Positions 33,001 through 43,514 of a stretch of DNA of 64,000 nt are shown piece after piece. The stretch is from Lithobates sylvaticus (Eukaryota > Chordata > Amphibia > Anura > Ranidae). The notes beneath the pieces are model-generated. The model made no database searches, had not been told where the DNA came from, and worked only from the letters and a program-made list of their open reading frames with translations. Position 1 is the first letter of the stretch, and each line of letters begins with the position of its first letter. The position numbers and the translations under genes are program-made. The stretch lies in the NCBI GenBank assembly GCA_028564925.1, contig CM053028.1, positions 626,767,380 to 626,831,379 of the forward strand, in the 5' to 3' direction.

Positions 33001-34368
33001 GGCCACCTCTCCTGTGGACCAGTTGATGACCGGGTTGTGTGCTTGCAGCCAGGGGATCCCTAGAATGACTGGAAACAAGGGGGAAGAAATTATGTCCAGA
33101 CATAACAGTTCCTGATGTGACTCTGAGATCACTGTGTGCAGCGGGGCAGTCTCCTGAGTCACTGGGCCAGATTTGATGGTAGATCCATCTGCCAGGTGGA
33201 CAGACAGGCCTTGTTTTCTCAGGCGGAGAGGAATTCGATGCCGGGCAGCAAAAGCAGAGTCCATAAAGCAACTACAGGCACCAGAGTCAATGATAGCTGT
33301 GGTTTGTAGGGTCCTTCCTGAGAACTGGAAGGAGACAGAAAGGGCAAGATGAGATGAAACCCCGGTCACAGGATCCACATAACTGGAGAGAATAGTAGGG
33401 AACTTACGGAGTTTAGCCGGGCAGTTCCGGACATAATGACCAGGCTCTCCGCAATACAGGCACAAATTGTTGCTGCGGCGTCTCTGGCGTTCTGCTGGGG
33501 TGAGAGAAGGCCGCAGGAGTCCAAGTTGCATGGGTTCTGATGCTGAAGAAGGATGAGTAGGTTTAACAGGGGGAACAGTGCGGAAATGACTTGGACCCCT
33601 GGGGAGCATCCAGGTAGGTTTTGGGGACCCCAAAGTTCGTTCGGCCCTACGCTCCCGTAGGCGCCGGTCAATTTGGATGCTTAGGTCTATGAGGGAATTC
33701 AGGGTCTGGGGTACCCCCACTCTGGCGAGCTCGTCTTTGAGTGCGTCTGAGAGGCCCATGCGGAATTGGTGACGGAGGGCAGCATCGTTCCAGTCGGTGT
33801 CGGCACCCCAACGCCTGAACTCAGCCACATAGTCCTCTGCTGGTCTTCGACCCTGTTGGAGAGAACGTAAGGCGGCCTCCGCAGTGTTTGAGAGTTGGGG
33901 GTCCTCATAAAGCTGCGCCATGGCATCAAAAAAGGTGGAGAGACTGGTCAATGCTGCATCCTTTTGTTCCACGAGACGGTGGGCCCAGATTTGGGGATCC
34001 CCAGTCAGTAGGGCTATCACAAAACCCACCTTGGTGGTCTCTAAAGAGAAAGTCCTGGGTTGCAGGTCAAAATGGAGTTCACAAGAGTTACGGAAAGTTC
34101 TGAAGCTACCACGGGCACCCGTAAATTTCTCTGGGGTAGGTACCTTGGGCTCAGGTGGTAGCATCACTATAGTCTGGGTAGGTGCAGGCCCCGTTGGGGG
34201 TATTGCTGGGTGAGGAGGTCCTTGGGTACTGGATGGACCAGACAGGGCCAGTACCCGTTCCTCCAGCCGGGTGTAACCCTGCTGGAGGTTCTTCACCGCT
34301 TCGGTCAGACCTGCCAGGTGTTGGCATAGCCCCTCCATGGCGGGGGCTCCCTGCTCGGGCTCAGACAT
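29875..34368 (-). CDS. Gag-Pol polyprotein of the chromodomain gypsy element (1497 codons)
   Basis: One open frame encodes, in order: a Ty3-type Gag (residues about 1-300) with a CCHC knuckle (CLYCGEPGHYVRNC, about 303-316); an aspartic protease (IIDSGAC, about 359); reverse transcriptase with YLDD (about 679-682); RNase H (VLEVDASEIAVGAILSQ; TDHKNLEYL); and integrase with an HHCC zinc region (about 1019-1059) and a D,D-35-E core (SIDFIV; SDRGVQF; TERTNQILEQ). A chromodomain follows (YEVEAILNVRKRRNQNQFLI..WKGY, about 1379-1425). Gag and Pol share one frame here, whereas some vertebrate chromoviruses such as sushi-ichi use a frameshift. The start codon lies about 13 bases after the 5' LTR and the last roughly 50 codons lie in the 3' LTR. 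Confidence 0.95.
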   Translation of the reverse strand: MSEPEQGAPAMEGLCQHLAGLTEAVKNLQQGYTRLEERVLALSGPSSTQGPPHPAIPPTGPAPTQTIVMLPPEPKVPTPEKFTGARGSFRTFRNSCELHFDLQPRTFSLETTKVGFVIALLTGDPQIWAHRLVEQKDAALTSLSTFFDAMAQLYEDPQLSNTAEAALRSLQQGRRPAEDYVAEFRRWGADTDWNDAALRHQFRMGLSDALKDELARVGVPQTLNSLIDLSIQIDRRLRERRAERTLGSPKPTWMLPRGPSHFRTVPPVKPTHPSSASEPMQLGLLRPSLTPAERQRRRSNNLCLYCGEPGHYVRNCPAKLRKFPTILSSYVDPVTGVSSHLALSVSFQFSGRTLQTTAIIDSGACSCFMDSAFAARHRIPLRLRKQGLSVHLADGSTIKSGPVTQETAPLHTVISESHQELLCLDIISSPLFPVILGIPWLQAHNPVINWSTGEVAFSSPYCQRSCGFLVPAGPSALLCLEDEAGLRQSIPEVYHAYLDVFSKQRADVLPPHRPYDCPIELLPGAKIPFGRVFPLTEVEQGKLKDYIDDNLKKGFIRPSTSPAGAGIFFVEKKDHSLRPCVDYRALNEVTVKNRYPLPLVPELFQRLGTASVFSKLDLRGAYNLIRIKDGDEWKTAFRSRFGHFEYLVMPFGLCNAPATFQSFINDVLRDFLDVFAVVYLDDILIFSSSLELHRGHVKSVLGRLRQHGLYAKAEKCLFEVESIPFLGLIISSRGIRMDPQKISAILDWPVPADKKGIQRFIGFANFYRKFIKGFSAIVTPITQLTKQGTRFHWSPEAQGAFEALKGLFTSAPILKHPDPSLPFVLEVDASEIAVGAILSQRQGIKALLHPVAFFSRKLSPAEKNYDVGDRELLAIKTALEEWRYLLEGAIHPILIFTDHKNLEYLKTAKRLKPRQARWALFFSRFTFHVTYRPGSKNAKPDALSRMYHKSQDGSPPDTILAPGNFLLLQEDLRSQLRRASSGLLPTPGPGLQAKDGLLWHGDKIFIPEGLRVTVLELCHDHKLAGHFGVTKTTELVQRTFWWPQLREDCRKFVETCTVCIRSKSHRTKAWGLLKPLPVPDRPWKMLSIDFIVELPPAEDHTTIFVIVDRLSKMAHFVPMKGTPSASETAQVFIREIIRLHGVPANIVSDRGVQFTSRFWKSLCKALNIELSFSSAYHPQTNGQTERTNQILEQYLRCFSSFSQDDWISLLPVAEFAYNNAIHSATQQTPFFANYGFHPSFLPNSLPECTVPAVQEKIDFFASNNQLLQDTMARTQEHNKTVFDRKRRGELILAPGDTVWLSTLNLKLACPSKKLGPKFLGPFPVKRKINEVAYELELPDSLKVHPVFHVSLLKPSTSNPFPNRRTVPPDPVLVDGEEEYEVEAILNVRKRRNQNQFLIKWKGYGPEENSWEPECNIHAKSLVQAFKRAHPERFAQRGTRRLPLGGGQCHEDPARNLNPGRPGPQIPLRMRMRARARARAQPRTRRRARALVSTSRPI
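30028..30042 (-). promoter_or_regulatory. Polypurine tract of the gypsy element
   Basis: Read on the - strand the bases are AGGAGGGGGGCAA directly before the 3' LTR, the expected place for plus-strand priming in this family. Confidence 0.8.
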
Positions 34369-34373
34369 GGCTG

Positions 34374-34381
34374 TCTGCTAC
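34374..34381 (-). promoter_or_regulatory. Probable primer-binding site (initiator tRNA-Met-like)
   Basis: Read on the - strand GTAGCAGA follows the 5' LTR directly. It matches eight bases of the complement of the initiator tRNA-Met 3' end, which reads TGGTAGCAGA. The two outermost bases do not match, so the assignment is tentative. Initiator tRNA-Met is the primer known for Ty3. Confidence 0.45.
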
Positions 34382-35894
34382 TGTCACGTACCTGGTGGTG
34401 CGAGCCCGAGATTGCAGGGAGAGGCCTCCCTTGCGTCTCCCACTCCTGGTCCCCTGGTGTGGGAACAGGAGAGACAGGAGTGAGGAGGAGCACGGGTGCC
34501 TGGCAGGATCAACAGACCGGTGGGAAGGAAACAGGTTAGCTGAGCAGGCAGGATCTCTGAGAAGCAGGCTCACAGGTAAACTGGATAGCAGAGCTGGCAG
34601 GATCGCAGGAAGCAGGCTCACAGGTAAACTGGATAGCAGAGCTGGCAGGATCACAGGAAGCAGGCTCACAGGTAAACTGGGTAGCAGAGCTGGCAGGATC
34701 ACAGGAAGCAGGCTCACAGGTAAACTGGATAGCAGAGCTGGCAGGATCACAGGAAGCAGGCTCACAGGTAAACCGGATAGCGGAGCTGGCAGGATCACAG
34801 GAAGCAGGCTCACAGGTAAACTGGATAGCAGAGCTGGCAGGATCACAGGAAACAGGCTCACAGGTAAACCGGATAGCGGAGCTGGCAGGATCACAGGAAG
34901 CGGGCTCACAGGTAAACTGGATAGCAGAGCTGGCAGGATCACAGGAAGCAGGCTCACAGGTAAACCGGATAGCGGAGCTGGCAGGATCACAGGAAGCAGG
35001 CTCACAGGTAAACTGGATAGCAGAGCTGGCAGGATCACAGGAAACAGGCTCACAGGTAAACCGGATAGCGGAGCTGGCAGGATCACAGGAAGCAGGCTCA
35101 CAAGTAAACTGGATAGCAGAGCTGGCAGGATCACAGGAAACAGGCTCACAGGTAAACCGGATAGCGGAGCTGGCAGGAACTGGACAACGGCTTGGCAGGT
35201 AAGTTCACAGGTACACTTGGTTAGCAGAGCTGACAGGAACCGGACAACGGCTTGGCAAACAGGTTCACAGGTAAGCTTGGATAGCAGAGCTGACAGGAAC
35301 TGGACAATGGCTTGGCAAACAGGTTCACAGGTAAGCTTGGATAGCAGAGCTGACAGGAACTGGACAATGGCTAGGCAAACAGGTCCACAGGTAAGCTTGG
35401 ATAGCAGAGCTGACAGGAACTGAACACAGGAAACGGAACCACGGACTGGACTGGAACCAACAGGTGAACAGGCTCGTTACAGAGGGTCAGACTGCAGACT
35501 GGACAAGGCTGAACAAGGAACCAAAGTTCATCAAAAGTCGGGTAATAGATCTGAACCAGGGCAGGGTACAATGGATCAGGCAGGAGGATGGTCACTGGAA
35601 GCCGGGGTCGGGTACAGGCAGAAGGCAGGATAGTCTTAATGGCAAGCCGGGTCAAAGGAACAGGTATACAGGATCAGGTCTCACTTTAACACACCACAAC
35701 GCTGTAGAGCAGACAGCAAAGACCGTCTGCTCAAGTCAGGCTTAAATAGGCCGGCTGGTACTAACTAGGGCGCGCGCCCGTCTCCTTGTGCGCGGTTGTG
35801 CACGTGCCCGCGCCCGGGCGCGCATGCGCATGCGCAATGGAATCTGAGGGCCAGGACGGCCCGGATTTAGATTTCTGGCAGGATCTTCATGACA
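34382..35894 (-). repeat. 5' LTR of the chromodomain gypsy element
   Basis: Same length and structure as 28515-30027, including the same number and order of 48-bp and 60-bp array units. Promoter and R-U5 limits were not resolved. A CpG-rich GCGCGC..GCATGCGCATGCGC block lies at 35769-35835, upstream in element sense. Confidence 0.95.
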
Positions 35895-37370
35895 CACAGC
35901 CAGGCACCCAGCATTTTCCTCACTCATCCACTGGCTGCAAAGAACAGTCTAGGGGTTTCTTTTTTTTCATTGGTAATGATGAACTTGTATACAGAGAGGA
36001 AGCATGGGATATCCCAATAAAATGTAGATCTGAATAACTTGAGGACCCCTCAACTTTCTGGCTGCACTTGTACAAATAGGAATGTCCCTGTGGATCTCTA
36101 TGCTGATGGTGACCTGTACTCCTTCCAGAGTTTAAAAGCTACACACAGTCACTACTCTTCAGCACTGGGGTTGCTTACTCACACAGCCACAGACAATATC
36201 CACCAGACTCGTCCTGTGGCGGTGTGAGTCTACATCTCCCTCACTAGGAAAACTTGACTCTTTCCCACCAACTTCCTCTTGGCTCTCTCCAGTGAGCTTC
36301 TCCAAACCCAACTTGATCCCTGGACTCAAGCTTGTGAATAGGCCCCCCAGCTAAGCTTAACAGGGACCTCAGTGACTTCCTAATGGTCTCCTCCAGCAGG
36401 ATTGCTGGTCTCAGACTATTTATGAGCTCTTTCACCACCACCTAGCCATGCATCCCCAGGGATTGGCTAGAGTTCCAAAAATATTTAGTCTGCCCACTCT
36501 ATTCTTCCTCCTGCTATAATTATAGAATCCTCTAGAATACAGGAAGAAGTAATTAGAGCAGTAGCCTGTGAGACACCGAGCAATCCTGAACAATTGACCT
36601 CTGCTCCATTGATTACAGAAGAGCTATAACTAAATTTACCTAACAGCCTATACTACTCTAAGAGGGTGATACAGAATGAATGATGTCATGGTGACATCTT
36701 GACATCTTGCATTCATAACATGTCCTAAGTCCTTCAAGTTGAATGACATTTATCTGGGTAGACTGAGGACAACTCAAAGCAAAAAATTACTAGGATGGCA
36801 AACTCCAGGTTGAAGTTGAGTATTTTAGGCTGAGCTGCTTTTTTGTATTGTGTACACTTGTTGGGGGCATATTTTAATAATTTTTATAAAGTAATGATTA
36901 CTTAAAGTCCATCTCCATAAGGGGAAAAAAAAATCTTCCTACCCAGCTGCCTAGCTATTAATTTAAAAAAAGTTACTAATGTCCAGTTTTATTTATCTGT
37001 ATCCATTGTGACCTTCAGCCTTTTCTAGTAATAGAGACCAGTAAGTAGAAGCTGAAGTCCAGGCCCACTCACCAGTCTTGTTGCCATGAGATGTGATGTC
37101 ATGATGCTGTCACTTAAAATCTTGAAGGCCCTTTGAGGGCCTCTATAATGTATTCTTCTGACAAGCAATGGAAAGTGTCCATGGGACCACGGAATGGGGC
37201 TTGTTTTTTTTATTCCATGTTTTTTAAATAAAACCCAGTGATTAGTCCAAGAGTGGTGGGGTAGGAAAGGTAGCAGACTTTTTTCCCTATAGATCAGCTA
37301 TAAACCCACAAGTGCTTTTTTCAACACTACTTTTTTTTTTTTTTTCTTAAATGTCATAGGTAGTTCTATA
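35895..37370. other. Intergenic stretch between gypsy and L1 insertions
   Basis: GC-moderate text at 35900-36720 may be old retroelement DNA, but no ends or motifs were paired. 36720-37370 is AT-rich with homopolymer runs. No gene is supported. Confidence 0.4.
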
Positions 37371-37411
37371 AAAAAATATATATTTAGGGGGGCGCATGCG
37401 CGAGGCTCTAC

Positions 37412-37594
37412 ATGGCGGACGTGTTCCACTAGAGCTCTGCACCTCCCGCCGCAACATCGGGATCATACGCCGCGCCTGAGCCACCCTGCAACCCCGCTCT
37501 TCCCGGATAGAGCCTCCGGAACGGGGTACCGCGGTAAAACCAAACCCAAGCCGATTAAGGAAGCCCTGGCCCGCGCCTCGTCCAAGATGGCGGC
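37412..37594 (+). promoter_or_regulatory. L1 5' UTR with two YY1-like ATGGCGG motifs
   Basis: ACATGGCGGAC lies 25 bp from the element start, and CAAGATGGCGGCG at 37583-37595 overlaps the ORF1 start codon. YY1 sites of the form AAGATGGCGGC near the 5' end direct accurate initiation in human L1. Use here is inference. Confidence 0.4.
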
Positions 37595-38606
37595 GAAGGC
37601 CCTGGCCAAACAGCACGCTACCTCACCTGATAGACCGGCACAAGCCACCACTGAGACCGATGATGAAGAAGATAATCCTGACTACACATCTGCCGGTTCT
37701 CCCTTCCAGCCTCCCTCAGGTATGTCCCAGGGTGATTTTCTACAACTTATGGAGTCTATGTTACACAAGGCCCTAAAATCCACATCAGACCAAATAACTA
37801 GCAGACTGTCACGGGAGATCAGGGAGCTAGGCCAGCGCACAGCAGACCTAGAAACTAGAGTTGATGACATGGAACTCACCCTGCAAGAACAAGCCCATGA
37901 GCAGGCAGCCCTTCGTGATGAGAATGCCATGCTACTTTCTCGTCTTGAGGACGCCGAAAATCGCTCCCGCAGGTCAAATTTACGCCTGAGAGGTATCCCT
38001 GAAAATGTTGATGACCTACTGTCCTTCTCCACAGCCCTATTCCAAGAGCTATCACCCTCTATCCCCATAGAGCGCCTGGAATTTGATAGGATCCACAGGG
38101 CCCTGACCCGCCGCCAACAAGATGGACCACCGCGAGACATTATCATCAAATTACATTTCTTCCGCACAAAGGAGCAACTCCTAGCTGCTGCTCGCAACAA
38201 GGACGCTCTCCTGTTCCACGGTCACACATATCAACTCTTCTCTGACCTAGCTCCCTCCACAATTGCTAAGCACCGGGCCATGAAGCCGCAGCTTCAGATT
38301 CTCCTACAGCACCAACTAAAATACACCTGGCGCTTCCCCTTTGCTCTGCAATTTTCCTACCAGGGCCACCAACACTCCTGTACATCACCGGAATCCCTCC
38401 AGCGCCTTCTTGAATCCCTACGCCTAGCTACCCCAGAGCAGCCTGTGGAGACATCACTACCTCGCACTCCAGCACGTGCGACAACGCATCCTTATGCCAC
38501 CACCCCAAAGAGACCTAACCCTGGCCCCTCATCTACCCGTAAAGGTACCCCAGCTCGCACACCCAGGGACAACTTGCCGGATCGCCAAGCATACTCACCA
38601 CGCTGA
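37587..38606 (+). CDS. L1 ORF1 protein (RNA-binding chaperone), 339 aa
   Basis: The frame is open from an ATG in good context to a stop at 38604-38606. The N-terminus is charged and disordered. Residues about 65-125 form a heptad-rich coiled coil (MLHKALKSTSDQITSRL, LGQRTADLETRVDDMELTL), the trimerisation region in L1 ORF1p. RRSNLRLRGIPE at about 128-140 marks the start of the RRM, and the C-terminal domain follows (RDIIIKLHFFRTKEQLLAAA; FALQFSYQGHQH). A Pro/Thr/Arg-rich tail ends it. The role known for the family is binding the L1 RNA and nucleic-acid chaperoning in the ribonucleoprotein. Confidence 0.93.
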   Translation: MAAKALAKQHATSPDRPAQATTETDDEEDNPDYTSAGSPFQPPSGMSQGDFLQLMESMLHKALKSTSDQITSRLSREIRELGQRTADLETRVDDMELTLQEQAHEQAALRDENAMLLSRLEDAENRSRRSNLRLRGIPENVDDLLSFSTALFQELSPSIPIERLEFDRIHRALTRRQQDGPPRDIIIKLHFFRTKEQLLAAARNKDALLFHGHTYQLFSDLAPSTIAKHRAMKPQLQILLQHQLKYTWRFPFALQFSYQGHQHSCTSPESLQRLLESLRLATPEQPVETSLPRTPARATTHPYATTPKRPNPGPSSTRKGTPARTPRDNLPDRQAYSPR

Positions 38607-39719
38607 ACTTAATCTAGCTGTCTACTTGACCACTTAAGGTTTACCACCGGAGACCTCTTGTCTGAAGCTAATTTGACCCCCATCGTTTGAAACAACTGTC
38701 GATTCTTCAGTCAAGATGCAAGAGGACTGTACCGTTATAGGTTACCTCCTACTGGTAAAAGGGGAACCTGTGCAGACCACCTCACCCCTCCGGGGTTGCA
38801 GGGGCTCGGCCCCACCATACTGTTATATCTCTTTTCTCACCAACAAATAAGGGGAAAGATCCCCCCCCTTTTTTTTTTTTTTCTTTTTTTTTCCTTGCCT
38901 TTTTTTTTTCTCTTTTATTCCCCCACAAGAAAGAGACACCCTTTATTTTTATTTTTATTTTACTTGGTTCTTTGAAATGTTTTTTTTCTCTACAAGGTTA
39001 TCCTTTTTCACCTTCCCTCTTTTTTTGGGAAGAGGTATTGTATTTTACTCATAACTACTGTTGTGCTACACAATACTTGGAGCTGGTTGTCTGGCTCGCC
39101 GCATCTCCCCAGGGCTTACCCTGGGTGCGTGCGGCGACCTGGACACCACTGCCAATTCATGACTAATTGACTCAGAACTGAGGTAATTTAACATGTTATG
39201 TACAATTGCTTTTCTATTTCCTTACTTGCCTCCCATCCGGGACGTGTGCAACAAGACGCATATACATGGATACATTTAACTCGTGTATCTAAGTATCCCT
39301 GGATATGTCTCCCTGAGGTTAACCTGGAGGTCTGCGCGACCCCTGATAGACATAGGTTATGCTATAATTTTAATGCAACCAATGATCTTTCTCCCACAAC
39401 CCTACTTTTTACTCCTGTTTCCACAACACTTGTTATAATTCCTCCCTTGCGGCGGGAGGCTGTCATTGCCCCCCCCCTACATGGTGAGCACACTCGCAAG
39501 TCGGCTGGCCGGCTGGCGAGTCTGTACACTATTTGGTCGGGCGACCGAACACCACTTCTACCTACTCTATCTACTCATTCATTTGCCTTACAACCACTAT
39601 ACTCCCCCTCCTCCCCCCCCTCCATCCCGCTCCTTTTGCCTCCCTCCCCCTCAAGATCCCTGTCCGCGGGGTTGCGGGGTCCTCGGGACCCCCCATGCTA
39701 ATACTTTATCCTTTCCCCC
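38607..39719 (+). other. Long ORF1-ORF2 spacer of the L1 element
   Basis: It is 1113 bp, T- and C-rich, with several T runs (38863-38915) and a pyrimidine-rich stretch just before ORF2. A 167-codon + frame at 39198-39701 lacks recognisable motifs and has low-complexity Pro/Ser/Leu content, so I do not call it a gene. Confidence 0.6.
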
Positions 39720-42700
39720 ATGGCCCCCCTGAACATTCTCTCCCTTAACGTAAAGGGACTTAACTCACCTCATAAGAGAGTGAAGGCCTTTCACTCCTTT
39801 ACAGCGCTTAAAGCTAGCATTGTAGCCCTCCAGGAAACCCACTACATGGCACAATCGACCCCAAAATTTTTTAGCCATCGGTACCCCCAAGTGTTTACCG
39901 CCTCAGCCAGTGTTAAAAAACGTGGTGTATTAATAGCACTTCACCAATCCCTCCCTTTTGTCCTAACGTCTGAAATCAAAGACCCTGAAGGGCGTTACAT
40001 AATTCTTGTGGGCACCCTCCAGGAAGTGGAAACCACATTAGTTTCCTATTATGCTCCAAATGACAACCCGATCCCCTTCTTATCTCATCTGCTACAAGTT
40101 ATAAAAACACATTGTAAGGGCACGGTTATTCTCTGTGGTGACTCTAACTCAGTGTTGCAGCCACATATGGACAAATCCCCATATGCCCCTGATCAATACA
40201 CTCCCTCCACGCGCTTTAGGTATTACAGGTAAGCTATTACAACAAGCTACATTACTCGACACTTGGCGTGAATGCAACCCAACAAAGAAGAACTACACGT
40301 TCTACTCATACCCTCATAAATCCTTTTCTAGGATTGACCACATATTTCTCTCGTTTGCATCCTCCCCAATCCTTGTCAAGTCCCTTATACAACCTATTCC
40401 ATGGTCCGACCACTGTGCAGTAATTACTACAATTTCCTCCCTGATCCCGCAAACTAATGACCGCTCATGGAGCATTAATGAAGCTCACCTTACCAATCCG
40501 TCCTACTGTCTCGACATTCAAGTGGCCCTTACAGAATACCTGCGACATAATAACACCCCTGACATCTCTCCTGTTCTCCTTTGGGAGGCACACAAACCGG
40601 TAATATGGGGCACGTGCATTTCGGTATCTACTCATCTCAAGAGAGACAAAAAGCAACAGCTAGCTAACCTCGAAAAAGAATACCATCAAAACTTTCTCCA
40701 ATTCCAGGCGTCCCCATCTGAGCCCCATAGGATAATTATGGAAAAGTCCAGAACTGAACTGGATCTGCTGCTGGCTGAATCGGCCGATAAGGCCATCCGC
40801 AGGTCCAGCCACACTATTTATACCAAAGCAAACAAGCCCGACACCTTCCTAGCTATGCGTCTCCGCCACCCCGAACGAAACCATGCGCCCATTAGAATGA
40901 AGACTGACAAAAAACCTATACCAGTAACCCCACCAAGATCTTAAGTGAATTCCGTAAACGGTTAGAAGACCTCTATAAGGCTAAATCTACCTTTTCCCAC
41001 TCCACTGCTGACTCGCTCCTACAGGATGCCCCACTCCCAAAACTTTCGGACTCAGACCGTGAACCCCTAGAAACACCTATCTCCACAGAAGAAGTACTTG
41101 CAGCGATAAAAACCCTCAAATCCCATAAAAGACCTGGCCCAGACGGACTTTCAGCCACATACTTTAAAAAATTTGCTGCAACCCTTGCCCCCCTTTTATC
41201 CAAATCATTTAATGCTTTATTACAGAACCATGCTTTTGGTCGAGACACATTGACAGCCATTATTGCAATGATCCCCAAGCCAAATACCGATAACTCCCTC
41301 TGGTCCAACTTTAGACCTATCTCCCTACTTAACCTGGACATCAAAATCTTGGCCAAAATATTAGCTCTCCGCCTTAACCCTCTTATCGGTAAATTAATAG
41401 ATAGGGACCAGGTTGGCTTTATTCCCCAAAGACAAGCTAGCGACAATATTCGGCGAGTGATACTCCTCCAACACATTGCAAAATCCCGTAATATCCCAAT
41501 GCACCTATTGTCTCTTGATATAAGGAAGGCATTTGATACAGTATCCTGGCCTTACCTAGACTATATTCTTAAACGCTGGGGCTTTGGCCCACATTTTCTA
41601 CAATGGGTAAGTTCTCTGTATAACCAACCCCAAGCCTATATCAGATACTCAGGATTTCGCTCCGACTGTTTCCCTATAGCAAGAGGCACTAGACAGGGAT
41701 GCCCCCTTTCCCCTTTAATATTCGCACTAGCAATCGAACCACTGGCAGCACTGATCCGATCGAACATCAACATTAAAGGATTAGAAATAGCCTCCACCTC
41801 ACATAAGATTTGTCTGTTCGCGGATGATGCACTACTATTTGTTACATCACCCCACACCACCCTACCCAATCTTATCCACACCTTAGATAAATTTGCCTCC
41901 ATTTCAGGTTTGGAAGTCAACCAAGCTAAATCTAAAGCCCTCAACGTGTCTCTCTCACCCCAAGAAGTCACCAACCTACAATTGAACTTCCCTTTCGTCT
42001 GGACCAACACCTCTCTCTCATATCTAGGTATAAAATTGACCGGTAACCCAACATCACTATATCAAGCCAACTACCTTCCCATGTTGGCGCAACTATCATC
42101 CCTATTGGACTCCTGGAAACCCCTGTGTGTTTCTTGGTTAGGCCGGATAGCAGCTGTTAAAATGTCTCTGCTCCCTAAACTTCTGTACCTATACAGAGTT
42201 CTCCCAATTAACGTCCCCTCCTACTTCCACAGAATTATCCAATCTCGAGTCTTTAAATACATCTGGGGCTCTACGAAGCCCAGGGTCCCGAGAACTATCC
42301 TCCTTCGACACAAACTGCATGGGGGTCTGGGTATACCAAGCTTTATTATATACTACCATGCAGCCCAATTGGCCCAACTTACCCTACTACATGCACTCAC
42401 GGAAACCCCAAAATGGGTCTCCCTTGAAGCTATAGATCTCTACCCTCTGACAGTCGACAATGTTCTGTGGTTACCCCCTCACATTCGAGGTCATATATCC
42501 AATCCCACCACTTGCCACTCCTTAAGAATATGGGACAGACTATGTAGACGCTTCAAACTAATCTCCCCGCATAACCCCCTATTATCTTTCCTACACCACC
42601 CTTCCTTTTATCCCGCCTATTCTGAACCTAGCGCCTTCTCATGCTGGTCCCAAACAGGTATAACAAAAATATGTGACCTTACCACTAACTCCACTTTTAA

Positions 42701-43514
42701 AACATTTACGGACCTTAGGTCTAGTGCTAAACTCCCAGCCTCGGAATTCTTCCGATACCTCCAGGTGATCCACTTTGCCAAAACTGTGGTCGGTCCCTGT
42801 ACTGGCCTGAACACTCAGTCTCTCTATGAAAAATTCTGCACGTCAGATCCCCACGCCCCAGGTATTATATCTACCCTATATAACCATTTCTCCACACCAC
42901 CTGCTGACCTTCCCCATTATGCTGCACAGTGGTCAAAAGACCTACGCATATCCCTCACCCCCGAGGAATGGTCTGATATTTGGGCCACCACCAAATCCTC
43001 CTCTCAAAATATGGTAACACTGGAAACCAATTACAAAGTACTAATGCGCTGGTACCTTGTCCCAGCTAGAATTTCCAAATTTGTACCGAACTATCCATCA
43101 CACTGTTTCCGTGGTTGCAGTGAACTTGGCACCCACCTCCATGTTTGGTGGTCTTGCCAAATAGCCCAACAATTTTGGGCAGTTATCTTCCAAATGATCT
43201 CCACCATACTTCATGAAACAGTACTCCCTGACCCTGCCCTGGCCCTATTAAACCATATCCAGGGAGAATACACCAGAAGTCAGATCAGTCTTCTCCTTCA
43301 GTTGACCACTGCAGCCAAACAAACCATCGCTAAGGCCTGGAAAACCCCGAAACTTCACATCACAGAAATGAAAAACAGAGTAACCCAAGCCATGATCCAC
43401 AGTAAAATTGAGGCGACAATACTGGACCGGGTCCCCAGACACACTAAAATATGGACCCCTTGGGTAGACAACTTTCTGCCCCTTGATTTTGACCACAATC
43501 TCCTTATCCCATGA
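39720..43514 (+). pseudogene. L1 ORF2 (endonuclease-reverse transcriptase) with two frame changes
   Basis: The ATG at 39720 opens MAPLNILSLNVKGLNSPHKR, the usual start of the apurinic-type endonuclease (N14, then E in ALQETHY). The frame shifts by one between about 40205 and 40235, so the endonuclease C-terminal half (SFSRIDHIFLS; SDHCAVI) lies in the next frame. It returns to the first frame in an A run at about 40908. From there the frame is open to 43514, with RT (NFRPISLLN; ARGTRQGCPLSPL; LFADDALLF) and the C-terminal cluster CFRGC..HLHVWWSC. The two opposite shifts restore the overall frame but scramble about 230 codons. The copy is otherwise well kept, implying recent origin. Confidence 0.9.

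Larger units (their letters stand above)
28515..35894 (-). mobile_element. Chromodomain Ty3/gypsy (chromovirus) LTR retrotransposon, looks whole
   Basis: This 7380-bp element on the - strand is bounded by 5-bp duplications CACAG (28510-28514 and 35895-35899). Two direct LTRs of 1513 bp (28515-30027 and 34382-35894) begin TGTC and end GACA. By eye I saw about one difference between them, so the insertion is very young. A purine-rich tract abuts the 3' LTR and a short initiator-Met-like primer site abuts the 5' LTR. A single long Gag-Pol frame with a C-terminal chromodomain fills the interior. I see no breaks. No envelope gene is present. The solo LTR at 23192-24203 belongs to a related lineage. 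Confidence 0.95.

Noticed and set aside
28515-35894. Envelope gene or a true retrovirus
   Set aside because: After integrase and the chromodomain the frame runs into the LTR. There is no room or frame for an envelope, and the domain order and chromodomain are those of Ty3/gypsy chromoviruses.
37682-38200. 172-codon - strand frame opposite L1 ORF1
   Set aside because: It is the antisense shadow of the coiled-coil coding region.
39198-39701. 167-codon frame in the L1 spacer
   Set aside because: Composition is low complexity near its end, it has no motif, and it lies in a T/C-rich untranslated spacer.
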